Positions 11,568 to 19,850 of a stretch of DNA of 64,000 nucleotides are shown in pieces. The DNA lies in contig NZ_JABAIV010000003.1 of the NCBI RefSeq assembly GCF_013003915.1, positions 124,001-188,000 of the forward strand, read 5' to 3'. Under the pieces are notes generated by a model. The model made no database searches. It saw nothing but the letters and a program-made list of their open reading frames with translations, and was not told the origin of the DNA. A program made the position numbers and the translations under genes. The DNA is from Telluria aromaticivorans. GTDB taxonomy: Bacteria > Pseudomonadota > Gammaproteobacteria > Burkholderiales > Burkholderiaceae_D. Within the stretch, counting starts at the first letter, position 1, and each line of letters starts with the position of its first letter.

Positions 11568-11742
11568 ACTTGAGAGCCGCCTGCGACTCGTGGGGTGGGC
11601 AGATTCTGCCCACCCATTCACACCGTCTCGGCTGTGTCGTACATCGACTCTATTCACGCACTGATTGAACGCGCGGGCAAGGAACTTGCCCACCCTACGA
11701 TTAAGTGGCAACGCTTAGTCGACCGGCATTTAGCAACTGGCG
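11568..11742. repeat. Short dispersed element, copy A (GTRGGGTGGGC ends)
   Basis: 175-base unit beginning ACTTGAGAGCCGC and ending CCGGCATTTAGCAACTGGCGC. Its core, 11590-11698, has inverted termini (GTGGGGTGGGCA and TGCCCACCCTAC). Copy B follows 29 bases later and copy C is at 19693-19850. No coding capacity; it looks like a MITE or REP-type non-autonomous element. Confidence 0.75.
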
Positions 11743-11771
11743 CGAATTGCCCTGCCACGCTAGGCCCGCAG

Positions 11772-11973
11772 ACTTGAGAGCCGCCGGCGACTCGTAGGGT
11801 GGGCAGATTCTGCCCACGCGTTCAAACCGTCTCCGCTCCGTCGGGCAACGACAATATTCACGGACTGATTGAACGCGTGGGCAAGGTAATTTCGGGCAAT
11901 GCCCTGAATGACGAATTGCCCACCCTACGATTGAATAGCAACGCTCACGTGACCGGCATTTAGCAACTGGCGC
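11772..11973. repeat. Short dispersed element, copy B
   Basis: 202-base tandem relative of copy A with the same flanks. Its core, 11794-11928, runs from GTAGGGTGGGCA to TGCCCACCCTAC. It is longer than copy A by an internal ~27-base insertion around 11890-11915. It ends four bases before the ndh stop codon. Confidence 0.75.
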
Positions 11974-11976
11974 CGC

Positions 11977-13311
11977 TCAGTGCAGCTTTACCAGCGGCGT
12001 CGCCCGCCGCACCAGGAAACGCGCCAGTGCCAGCACGCCGGTGCGCAAGGTGCCGAGCACCGCGCGGTGGTGCATCAGGTGCAGGCTGGTGTACATCAGG
12101 CGCGCCATCCAGCCCTGCACGAACCAGCTGGCCCCGCGTAGCGAGCCCATCAGGCTGCCCACGCTGGTGCTGCGGCCGACCGACACCAGGGACCCATAGT
12201 CGCGGTATTCATACGGCTTGCTTTGCGGCGCCTCGCCTTTGGACTGGCGCAGGAAGGTCGCGACCAGGTAATCCGCCTGCTGGTGCGCGGCCTGGGCGCG
12301 TGGCGGCACCACGTTGCCATTGCCGTCAGTGCAGGCGGCGCAGTCGCCCAGCGCATACAGGTCCGGCATGCCCTTGACCCGCAGCTGCGCATCCACGTCG
12401 ACCTGCCCGCCCTTGGCGAGCGGCAGGCCGAAGGTCTCGAGCAGCTCCGGCGCGCGGATGCCTGCAGCCCAGACGCACAGCTTGGACGGATAGACCTTAC
12501 CGTCCTTGTCGATCACCCGGTCCTTTTCGATCGCGGTCACGCGGCAGTTGGCAACCACCCGGATGCCGCGCTTCTCCAGCAACTTCGTCGCGGCATCGGA
12601 TACCTTTTCCGGCAAGGGCGCCAGCACGCGCGCCGCGCCCTCCAGGATGGTGATGCGCACGTCGCGCCGGACGTCGAGCTGGTCGAAGCCGTAGGTGACA
12701 TAGGCGCCGGAGGCTTCGCGCAGCTCGGCCGCCAGTTCGACGCCTGTCGCGCCGCCGCCGATGATGACCACATCCAGCCCCCCGCCCTGCCCGTGTCCAT
12801 TCCCGTCCTGCTCCTCCTGGTCCTGTTCGGCCGCCAGCATCAGGCGCAGCATGCGCAGGCGGAAGCGCTCGGCATCTTCGGTGGCGTTCAGGGAGATGGT
12901 GTTTTCGCGCGCGCCCGGCACGCCGAAGTAATTCGAGGTGCTGCCGATCGCCAGCACCAGTGAGCCGTAAGCGAGGCGCCGTTCCGGCAGGACCTCGTCA
13001 TTGTCGGAGGCTGCGACGATCGCCCCGACTGTCATGGTTTTAGTGGCGGCGTCGAGCGCCGTCATCGGGCCGAACACGAAATTGAAGCCATTGTCGTGCG
13101 CCAGCATCTGGTACGACAGGCCCTCCTGGTGGATGTCGAGGGTGCCGGCCGCAACTTCGTGCAGCGACGGCTTCCAGATATGGTAGAGCCGGCTGTCCAC
13201 CAGCGTCACCTTCGACGGCCCGAGCTTCCGGCCAAGTTTGCAGGCCAGCTCCAGGCCGCCTGCCCCACCACCCACGATCACGATATCGCTACGCAAAGCA
13301 AGCTCCTTCAT
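11977..13311 (-). CDS. ndh: Type II NADH:quinone dehydrogenase (NDH-2)
   Basis: 444 residues from the ATG at 13311, where family similarity begins; the frame extends upstream but only with Arg-rich sequence. The N-terminal FAD dinucleotide fold is IVIVGGGAGGLELA; a second, NADH-binding fold is VVIIGGGATGVELAAEL near the middle. VWAAGIRA and LYALGDCAA are the usual FAD-contact motifs, and the C-terminal helices could dock to the membrane. It oxidises NADH and reduces quinone at the inner face without pumping protons. A Gln/Asp/Gly-rich insert (EQDQEEQDGNGHGQGGG) before the second fold is unusual. It is divergent from the aldo-keto reductase. Confidence 0.88.
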   Translation of the reverse strand: MKELALRSDIVIVGGGAGGLELACKLGRKLGPSKVTLVDSRLYHIWKPSLHEVAAGTLDIHQEGLSYQMLAHDNGFNFVFGPMTALDAATKTMTVGAIVAASDNDEVLPERRLAYGSLVLAIGSTSNYFGVPGARENTISLNATEDAERFRLRMLRLMLAAEQDQEEQDGNGHGQGGGLDVVIIGGGATGVELAAELREASGAYVTYGFDQLDVRRDVRITILEGAARVLAPLPEKVSDAATKLLEKRGIRVVANCRVTAIEKDRVIDKDGKVYPSKLCVWAAGIRAPELLETFGLPLAKGGQVDVDAQLRVKGMPDLYALGDCAACTDGNGNVVPPRAQAAHQQADYLVATFLRQSKGEAPQSKPYEYRDYGSLVSVGRSTSVGSLMGSLRGASWFVQGWMARLMYTSLHLMHHRAVLGTLRTGVLALARFLVRRATPLVKLH

Positions 13312-13522
13312 GGCGCCCGTCCGGCAATGCCAGCACATGGGCGATGTGGCAATCTTACTACGTTTGCATCCCCTTAGCGCTGAGGCTGCAGCGCGTGCAT
13401 CGCTGGGCCGGGGCGGCATCCGGTACCGTGCTCCCTGCGCCCTCCGCCCGTGTAGCATGGACCAGGGGCTGGCCTTGCCATCGACCCGGCCCTTCCGCCT
13501 GACGACATGGAGAGGAGACCAC

Positions 13523-14506
13523 GTGAACCAGCGCTATCGACCGATCACGCACCTGGGCCTGGGCGGCACCGGCTTGGGTGACATGTACCACGCCACGAGC
13601 GACGAGGCGGCGCATGCCACCGTGGATGCCGCATGGGATGCGGGCATCCGCTATTTCGACACCGCGCCGCATTACGGCACCGGGCTGTCCGAACACCGCT
13701 TCGGCCAGGCGCTGCGCCGGCGCGAGCGCGGCAGCTACACGCTGTCGACCAAGGTCGGGCGCCTGCTGGTGCCCGATGTGGCGGGCGACATTGCCGCGCC
13801 CTTCGTATCCTCGATGCCGTTCCGGCGCGTGATCGACTTCACGGCCGATGGCGCCCGCCGTGCGGTCGAGGACAGCCTGCAGCGGCTCGCACTGGGGAGC
13901 ATCGACATCGTCTACGTGCACGATTTGTCGCCGGACGCCTTCGGCGACGCGTTCGAACAGTATTTCAGGATTGCGGCCGGCCCGGGCGGTGCCTTCGAGG
14001 GCCTGGTGCGGATGCGCGAGGAAGGGATGATCAAGGGCTGGGGCCTGGGCGTGAACACGGTCGAGCCCTGCCTGCGCGCGCTGCAGCAGTCCGATCCCGA
14101 CATCTTCCTGCTGGCCGGGCGCTACACGCTGATGGAGACCACGCCGCTCGAGGCCTTGTTCCCGCGGTGCACCGAACGCGGCGCCGGGGTGGTGCTGGGC
14201 GGCCCGTACAACTCGGGCTTCCTGGCGGGGGGCGACCATTACGATTACCAGCCTGCCAGCCAGGAGAAATATGCGCGGCGCGAGCACCTGCGCCGGGTCG
14301 CGGCGCGCCATGGCGTCGACTTGCCCGCCGCCGCGCTGCAGTTCGGCGCCGCCCACCCGGTGGTGGTGGCGACCATCCCGGGCGCGAGCAGCGCCCACCA
14401 CCTGCGCCGCAATGCAGGGCTGATGGAGGCGCCGATCCCGGCCGCGTTCTGGGAAGAGCTGGTGTACGAGGGCCTGCTGCCGCGCGAAGCGCCGCTGCCG
14501 GGCTAG
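13523..14506 (+). CDS. Aldo/keto reductase (D-threo-aldose 1-dehydrogenase-like)
   Basis: 327 residues from a GTG at 13523 preceded by AGGAG at good spacing. A TIM-barrel oxidoreductase: the catalytic set is visible as Asp and Tyr in YFDTAPHYGTGLSEHRFG, Lys in LSTKVGR and His in IVYVHDLSPD. The wording of these motifs matches the branch that includes L-fucose/D-threo-aldose dehydrogenases and pyridoxal 4-dehydrogenase, so a sugar or pyridoxal lactone-forming oxidation with NAD(P) is likely; the exact substrate is not decided by sequence. It is a single gene, divergent from ndh. Confidence 0.85.
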   Translation: MNQRYRPITHLGLGGTGLGDMYHATSDEAAHATVDAAWDAGIRYFDTAPHYGTGLSEHRFGQALRRRERGSYTLSTKVGRLLVPDVAGDIAAPFVSSMPFRRVIDFTADGARRAVEDSLQRLALGSIDIVYVHDLSPDAFGDAFEQYFRIAAGPGGAFEGLVRMREEGMIKGWGLGVNTVEPCLRALQQSDPDIFLLAGRYTLMETTPLEALFPRCTERGAGVVLGGPYNSGFLAGGDHYDYQPASQEKYARREHLRRVAARHGVDLPAAALQFGAAHPVVVATIPGASSAHHLRRNAGLMEAPIPAAFWEELVYEGLLPREAPLPG

Positions 14507-14521
14507 CCGGCCGGCGGCTCC

Positions 14522-15004
14522 TTAGTCGTGACCGCGGCCGTGGCCCTTGCCATGGCCTTTGTCGTGGTGCTTGTCCTTGTGCTTGCCATGCCCGCGGTCG
14601 TCGTAACGGTCGTTGCGGTCATCGCGGCGGTCGTCGCCGCGACCATGGCGGTCGTTGCGGTCATACCCGCCGTGGCTCTCGCGGAAACGCGGCGCATACA
14701 CGTCCGAATACCAGCGGTCCTGCACGAACATCACCGGCTGGCCGCAGGCGCCGTATTTGCGGCAGTGCTTCCGCCAGTTCTTGCGGTGGCCCGGCGGCAC
14801 GCGCAGGTAGACCGGCTGGACGTTCGAACGGTAGTGGCGCTCGATGATGACCGGCTGCGCCAGGTAGACCGGCGGCGGACCGTAGTCGCCGATGTCGAGG
14901 CGGCCGTAGAAGCCCGGCTGGCCGATGTTGATGCTGACATTGGTCTGGGCCAGCGCCGGGAAGGTAGCCGCCGCCAGGGCTGCGCAAAGGATCAGGGATT
15001 TCAT
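14522..15004 (-). CDS. Exported protein with His/Asp/Arg/Gly-rich tail
   Basis: 160 residues. A clear Sec signal peptide ends at about residue 20 (FPALAQ). It is followed by a Pro/Tyr-rich segment with two Cys (CRKYGACGQPV) and a tail of about 45 residues made almost only of Asp, Arg, His, Gly and Lys. Similar small exported proteins occur widely in Oxalobacteraceae with no known function. The His/Asp tail could bind metal ions in the periplasm, which is a guess from composition only. Confidence 0.7.
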   Translation of the reverse strand: MKSLILCAALAAATFPALAQTNVSINIGQPGFYGRLDIGDYGPPPVYLAQPVIIERHYRSNVQPVYLRVPPGHRKNWRKHCRKYGACGQPVMFVQDRWYSDVYAPRFRESHGGYDRNDRHGRGDDRRDDRNDRYDDRGHGKHKDKHHDKGHGKGHGRGHD

Positions 15005-15106
15005 GGGTGCCTCTCAAGAGTTGATGTAAACACGTTACCACCGGCAACGTTAGTTGGATGTACGGTAGCGAACATTCCTCTCTTGGGGGCACCCTTTCAC
15101 ACTCGC

Positions 15107-15877
15107 TTACATATTGCGGAACAGCGCCATGAAGGGCTGGCTCACCGCCAGGGTCTCGGGCCGGTTCTTCAGCCGCACCGTGCCGCGCCCCGTTTCATCG
15201 CGCGTCACGCCCGCGACTGCGCGCAGGTTGACGATGGTCGAGCGGTGCACCTGCTTGAACATCGACGGGTCGAGCACTTCCAGCAAATCGCGGATCGGTT
15301 TACGCAGCAGCGCTTCGCCGTCGGCGGTCATCACCACCGTGTACTTGCTGTCGGCCTGGAAGTAGGACACGTCGTCGACCAGGATCAGGCGCGTCTCCTG
15401 CCCCCGGCTTGCAGTGAGCCAGACCAGCGGTGGCGCCTTGGGTTGCGGCGGCGCGACCGTGGCCAGCTGCTGCAGGAGCGCCTGCAGCTGGCTCACATCC
15501 TGCCCGCCGCGCGCCAGCCTTTCCTTCACCCGCCCCACCGTCCCGGCCAGCCGCTCGCGCGCCACCGGCTTGAGCAGGTAGTCGACCGCGCCGCGCTCGA
15601 AGGCATCGACCGCGTACTGGTCGTAGGCGGTGACGAACACGACTTCGGTTTTGATATTGGAAGCCAGCATGGCGGAGGCGACTTCCAGCCCGCTCAGGCC
15701 CGGCATGCGGATATCCAGGAAGGCCACTTCCGGCTGGTAAGCCGCAATCGCTTCGAGCGCGCTGCCGCCGTCTTCACAGGCGGCGACGATCTCCAGCTCC
15801 GGCCACACCTGCCCGAGCAGCTGCACCAGCGATTCGCGCAGCAGGGCTTCGTCTTCGGCGATCACACATTTAGGCAT
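15107..15877 (-). CDS. LytTR-family response regulator
   Basis: 256 residues from the ATG at 15877, with AGGAG upstream. Receiver with phospho-acceptor Asp55 (AFLDIRMPGLSG) and Lys in LLKPVARE; C-terminal LytTR DNA-binding domain (about 150-256) with DDVSYFQADSKYTVV and FKQVHRSTIVNL. It regulates transcription as the partner of the LytS-type kinase immediately upstream, whose end it overlaps by eight bases. This class often controls carbon uptake, exopolysaccharide or cell-envelope functions; the targets are not visible here. Confidence 0.9.
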   Translation of the reverse strand: MPKCVIAEDEALLRESLVQLLGQVWPELEIVAACEDGGSALEAIAAYQPEVAFLDIRMPGLSGLEVASAMLASNIKTEVVFVTAYDQYAVDAFERGAVDYLLKPVARERLAGTVGRVKERLARGGQDVSQLQALLQQLATVAPPQPKAPPLVWLTASRGQETRLILVDDVSYFQADSKYTVVMTADGEALLRKPIRDLLEVLDPSMFKQVHRSTIVNLRAVAGVTRDETGRGTVRLKNRPETLAVSQPFMALFRNM

Positions 15878-17168
15878 GATGGACTCCTTCTGGAACCGTG
15901 CTGTTGACGGCATTCGGCACCGTGATGGTGGCCGCGACGCCGCTCGGGAAGTTGGCCACGATCGAGAACGAGGCCGCGCTGCCATAGGCCAGGCGCAGAC
16001 GTTCGCGCACATTGCGCAGGCCGACCCCGGTGCCGCCGCCCTCGGCGGTGAAGCCGCGCCCGTCGTCGGCCACCGTCACCGCGACAGCGTTGTCGACCTG
16101 GCGCGCCAGGATCCATACGGTGCCGCCGCCCGGTTTCGGTTCCAGCCCATGCTTGATTGCGTTCTCGACCAGGGTCTGCAGCATCATGGTCGGGAACAGC
16201 ACGCCGCGCAGCGCATCCGGGATATCGACCTGCAGCTGCAGGCGCGGGCCCATGCGGATTTTCAGGATGTCGAGGTAGGCGCGCGCCCGTTCGAGTTCTT
16301 CGCCGATGGTCGAGGGGGCATCTTCGGTGCGCGGCAGCGAGTGGCGCAGGTACTGGATCAGGTTGCCCAGCATTTCGTCGGCGCGCGCCGGGTCGGTGCG
16401 CGTCAGCACCTGGGCGCTGGCCAGGGTGTTGTACAGGAAGTGCGGCTCGACCTGGGCGTGCAGCAGGTTCAGCTTGGCGACCGTCAACTCCTTCTCGGTG
16501 GCGGTCTGGCGCACCCTGGCTTTTTCCCCGCGGCGGCGCTCGGCCACGCGGCGGGTGATGGCGCGCACGATGGCCTCGGCGTTTTCCAGGTTGGTGCCGT
16601 GGTCGACCAGGAACCAGTCGGTCCAGGCCGCGCCTTCCGGTTCGCAGATCAGGGTCACGCTGCCGGCTTCGTCGCCGTTGGGCGTGACGGTGGCCAGGAT
16701 CTGGTTGCGGCGCGAACCGAAATGGTCGAGCGCCCAGTTGGAGACCCGGCCCTCGCCACGCTCGCTGTTCCCGTAGGGGTCGATCCGGGCCACCTTGGCG
16801 CGCACCTGCAGGCTGTCGCGGGCACTTTCGGAGATGACCGCACCCGGCAGTTCGCGGATCGCGGCGTCGATCAGGTCGAAGGCTTCGCCGGCCTCGAACG
16901 GGATCTCGATCTGGCGCCGCTGGCGGTTCGACAGCGTGCTGGAATTGACTGCGCCCGACACCAGGCGCACCCGGCGGATGTGCGAGAACACGCCCGACAG
17001 CACCCACAGCCCCAGCACGAAGCCGAGCAGCACGAAATAGCCGCCGAGGTCGCGCTCGCCGAACTCGGTATGCTCGAAAATCGACTCGACCAGGAAAATG
17101 CAGAAAGCAATGTAGACGACGAGCCAGGCGGCGAGCAGCCGGCCGAAGTGGAAGGTACTTGAAATCAT
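15870..17168 (-). CDS. LytS/YpdA-type membrane sensor histidine kinase
   Basis: 432 residues. Two N-terminal membrane helices (about 10-30 and 43-65), a ~120-residue cytoplasmic region, then the His_kinase domain with His243 in QVEPHFLYNTL and a HATPase domain (VENAIKHGLEP, DDGRGF, GVGLRNVRERL). The family senses an unknown signal at the membrane and phosphorylates LytTR regulators. It overlaps the regulator at 15107-15877 by eight bases in a two-gene operon, so the pair is translationally coupled. Confidence 0.9.
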   Translation of the reverse strand: MISSTFHFGRLLAAWLVVYIAFCIFLVESIFEHTEFGERDLGGYFVLLGFVLGLWVLSGVFSHIRRVRLVSGAVNSSTLSNRQRRQIEIPFEAGEAFDLIDAAIRELPGAVISESARDSLQVRAKVARIDPYGNSERGEGRVSNWALDHFGSRRNQILATVTPNGDEAGSVTLICEPEGAAWTDWFLVDHGTNLENAEAIVRAITRRVAERRRGEKARVRQTATEKELTVAKLNLLHAQVEPHFLYNTLASAQVLTRTDPARADEMLGNLIQYLRHSLPRTEDAPSTIGEELERARAYLDILKIRMGPRLQLQVDIPDALRGVLFPTMMLQTLVENAIKHGLEPKPGGGTVWILARQVDNAVAVTVADDGRGFTAEGGGTGVGLRNVRERLRLAYGSAASFSIVANFPSGVAATITVPNAVNSTVPEGVHHA

Positions 17169-17383
17169 GATGTTCTCTCAGTAGTCAGGGCAGCGCCAGA
17201 TTAGTCCCGGTCTCCATTGCCGGGTGACATTATGCGACGGAGCCGGGATAAGGGCGACGAAACCGGGGAGCCCGGCCCTAAATAATCCGTTGCGCATCCG
17301 TCTCATCCGGCCTGCGGCGCTCGCGTAGTCACGTGCCATGCGGCTACAATGCCTGCGCTGATCGACACTGAAAGGTTTTCCGC

Positions 17384-18061
17384 ATGACCCTGAAACATAC
17401 CGTCCTTGCTTGTGCCGCCTTGCTGGCCGGCGCTTCCGCCCACGCCCAGGTCGGCGTCGCCCTCACGGCCGACATCGGCACCACCGGTGCCGGCTTCCAC
17501 ATCGTGGTCCCGATGGAGACCTACCTGAACGGCCGCTTCGGCGCCAACTATTTCAAGCACGACTTCGACAAGCGCTCGGGCCTGGTCGACTACCAGTTCG
17601 ACGGCAAGCTGCAGACCTTCGACGTGCTGTTCGACTGGTACCTGCGTCCGCAAGGCAATTTCCGCCTGACGGGCGGCATCCTGTACAACGGCACCCGTTT
17701 CAATGCGCGTGGTAAGCCAGGCGTGGGCGGCAGCTTCACTTTCAACGGCAATACCTATGCGTCAACCGACATCGGCACGCTCGAAGGCGACGTCACCTTT
17801 CGCCGCGCCGCGCCTTATCTCGGCATCGGCTGGGGCAATGCCCTGAGCCCGAACAAGCGCTGGAACTTCAGCGCCGACCTCGGCGCCTTCTACCAGGGCA
17901 AGGCGGTCGTGAACCTGATCCCGCGCGGCTGCGTCACCTCCAACGCCCTGTGCGGGCAGCTGGCGCGCGACGTGGCGGTCGAGGAACTTCGCCTGACCGA
18001 GGATGCGTCGGACTTCAAGGTGTATCCGGTGCTGCGCGCCAGCGTGTCGTACAGCTTCTGA
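17384..18061 (+). CDS. Outer-membrane beta-barrel protein
   Basis: 225 residues with a Sec signal peptide (cleavage after AHA near residue 21). Alternating strands rich in Gly, Phe and Tyr run through the mature part, and it ends in SVSYSF with the C-terminal Phe needed for barrel insertion. Two Cys (PRGCVTSNALCG) may form a loop disulfide. The size fits a small 8-stranded barrel. A role such as a small-molecule channel or adhesin cannot be assigned. It follows an AAAGG ribosome site and stands alone. Confidence 0.75.
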   Translation: MTLKHTVLACAALLAGASAHAQVGVALTADIGTTGAGFHIVVPMETYLNGRFGANYFKHDFDKRSGLVDYQFDGKLQTFDVLFDWYLRPQGNFRLTGGILYNGTRFNARGKPGVGGSFTFNGNTYASTDIGTLEGDVTFRRAAPYLGIGWGNALSPNKRWNFSADLGAFYQGKAVVNLIPRGCVTSNALCGQLARDVAVEELRLTEDASDFKVYPVLRASVSYSF

Positions 18062-18144
18062 TGCGCAGTTTCTAAAAAAACTACAGGCATATGCATTTTC
18101 GGCGCGGACCGGCGTATGATGGACACTCCCTTGGGAGATCCTCC

Positions 18145-18270
18145 ATGCCACCGCGCCTTCTGTTCGCTACCGCCTTCGCCCTCGCCTGCCTGGTCCTTGC
18201 AGGCTGCAAAGACCAGCGCGAACCCGCCAAGCCCATCGTCGACCTCTCGCACACCGTCGTCGACCGCTGA
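18145..18270 (+). CDS. Small lipoprotein
   Basis: 41 residues, ATG at 18145 with GGGAG upstream. The N-terminal signal ends in a lipobox LVLAGC with the lipidated Cys at residue 20, leaving a mature peptide of ~22 residues (KDQREPAKPIVDLSHTVVDR). It is similar in size to entericidin-like lipoproteins, but the mature part is not of that type. The function is unknown. A TATGAT at 18115-18120 may be its -10 element. Confidence 0.6.
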   Translation: MPPRLLFATAFALACLVLAGCKDQREPAKPIVDLSHTVVDR

Positions 18271-18375
18271 GGCGGTATCTGCCACCAGCCTCTGCATGCC
18301 CGCGTGGGCAGGCGCCGCGGCTCGTGCCTCGATGTGAGACACTAGCGGCTGTTCATTTATTTCCGCAACCACCCC

Positions 18376-19623
18376 ATGCCGTTTGCTTCCCTCGGGCTGA
18401 TCGATCACATCAATCAGACCCTCGCTTCGCTCGACTACACCACCCCGACCACCGTACAGGAGCAGGCGATTCCCGCCGTGCTTGCCGGCAAGGACGTCAT
18501 GGCCGCGGCCCAGACCGGCACCGGCAAGACCGCCAGCTTTGCGCTGCCGCTGCTGCAGCGCCTGGCCAGGAAGAGCACGCCGGTCAGCAGCAACGCCGCG
18601 CGCGTGCTGGTGCTGGTGCCGACCCGCGAGCTGGCCGAGCAGGTGCACGAGAGTTTCAAGACCTATGGCGCCGGCCTGCAACTGCGCACGATGGTCGCCT
18701 ATGGCGGCGTCAGCATCAATCCGCAAATGATGAGCCTGCGCAAGGGCGTGGACGTGCTGGTGGCCACGCCTGGCCGTTTGCTCGATCTGCACCGCCAGAA
18801 CGCGGTGACCTTCAATCTGGTAGAAACCCTGGTGCTCGACGAGGCCGACCGCATGCTCGACCTCGGTTTCTCCCGCGAGCTCGACCAGGTGTTCGCGGCC
18901 CTGCCGAAAAAACGCCAGACCCTGCTGTTCTCGGCCACCTTCTCCGACCAGATCCGCGCCATGGCCAACCGCCTGCTGCGCGAGCCGGTGCGCATCGAGG
19001 CGGCGCCGCGCAACTCGACCGTCACCGCGATCAAGCAGTGGCTGGTGACGGTCGACAAGAAGCGCAAGTCCGAACTGTTCCTGCACCTGCTGAAGAAACA
19101 CGACTGGCCGCAGGTGCTGGCTTTTTGCAAGACGCGCAAGGGCGTCGACGAACTGGTCGCGCTGCTCGATGCCAAACGTATTTCGGCCGACTCGATCCAT
19201 GGCGACAAGCCGCAACCTGCGCGACTGCGCGCGCTGGAGCGCTTCAAGGCTGGTGAAGTGCGGGTGCTGGTGGCCACCGACGTCGCGGCGCGCGGGCTGG
19301 ATATCGAGGATTTGCCGGTGGTGGTGAACGTCGACCTGCCGATCGTGGCCGAGGATTACGTGCACCGCACCGGCCGCACCGGGCGTGCCGGCGCGTCGGG
19401 CGAGGCGGTGTCGCTGGTGTGCGCCGACGAGGTCGAGCAGCTGGCGGCGATCGAGGCGCTGACGCGGCAGACACTGGAGCGGATCGAAGAGAACGGGTTC
19501 GTGCCGGATCACCGGGTGCCGGTGACCCAGGCGGGTGGGCAGATCGTGAAAAAGCCCAAGAAGCCCAAGAAGCCGAAGGGGAATGCGCCGGTGGTGACGG
19601 AGGATGTGCGGTTCAGGCGGTGA
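18376..19623 (+). CDS. rhlE: DEAD-box ATP-dependent RNA helicase RhlE
   Basis: 415 residues. All helicase motifs are in order: Q motif TPTTVQEQAIP, motif I AQTGTGKT, PTRELA, TPGRLLD, motif II LDEADRMLDLGF, motif III FSAT, then the second RecA lobe with VLVATDVAARGLDIEDLP and motif VI YVHRTGRTGRAG. The C-terminal tail is basic and repetitive (KKPKKPKKPK), as in RhlE proteins that bind rRNA or mRNA without a fixed partner. It acts in ribosome assembly and RNA decay. Two short inverted repeats follow the stop codon. Confidence 0.9.
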   Translation: MPFASLGLIDHINQTLASLDYTTPTTVQEQAIPAVLAGKDVMAAAQTGTGKTASFALPLLQRLARKSTPVSSNAARVLVLVPTRELAEQVHESFKTYGAGLQLRTMVAYGGVSINPQMMSLRKGVDVLVATPGRLLDLHRQNAVTFNLVETLVLDEADRMLDLGFSRELDQVFAALPKKRQTLLFSATFSDQIRAMANRLLREPVRIEAAPRNSTVTAIKQWLVTVDKKRKSELFLHLLKKHDWPQVLAFCKTRKGVDELVALLDAKRISADSIHGDKPQPARLRALERFKAGEVRVLVATDVAARGLDIEDLPVVVNVDLPIVAEDYVHRTGRTGRAGASGEAVSLVCADEVEQLAAIEALTRQTLERIEENGFVPDHRVPVTQAGGQIVKKPKKPKKPKGNAPVVTEDVRFRR

Positions 19624-19692
19624 AATATTATTTCAACTAAGCTTGCTGGGTGAAATTTTCTTTCACCAAACATGGCCGATTTGACGATACCC

Positions 19693-19850
19693 GTAGGGTG
19701 GGCAAGTTCCTTGCCCACGCGCTCAAATCACGTATCCCGGCCCGCTCCGTGGCACGCACCCGTGCGTTGGTTCAAATCACGTATCCCGGCCCGCTCCGTG
19801 GCACGCACCCGTGCGTTGAACGCGCGGGCGGGAGAACCCGCCCACCCTAC
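19693..19850. repeat. Short dispersed element, copy C, with internal 49-bp tandem duplication
   Basis: Starts GTAGGGTGGGCAAG and ends CCCACCCTAC, the same termini as copies A and B. The interior differs: a 49-base unit starting CAAATCACGTATCCCGG is repeated at 19724 and 19773. Its right end overlaps the stop codon of the acetyltransferase gene. Confidence 0.75.

Noticed and set aside
11466-11777. Small frames in the copy A/B repeat region as genes
   Set aside because: They lie inside repeat copies, lack ribosome sites and are not shared between the copies.
11977-13458. Long form of NDH-2 starting at 13458
   Set aside because: The extra 49 residues are Arg/Ala-rich with no similarity to the FAD fold, which starts right after the ATG at 13311.
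19724-19818. Two-unit 49-base repeat as a CRISPR array
   Set aside because: Only two adjacent units with no spacers, inside a dispersed element; there are no cas genes in the window.
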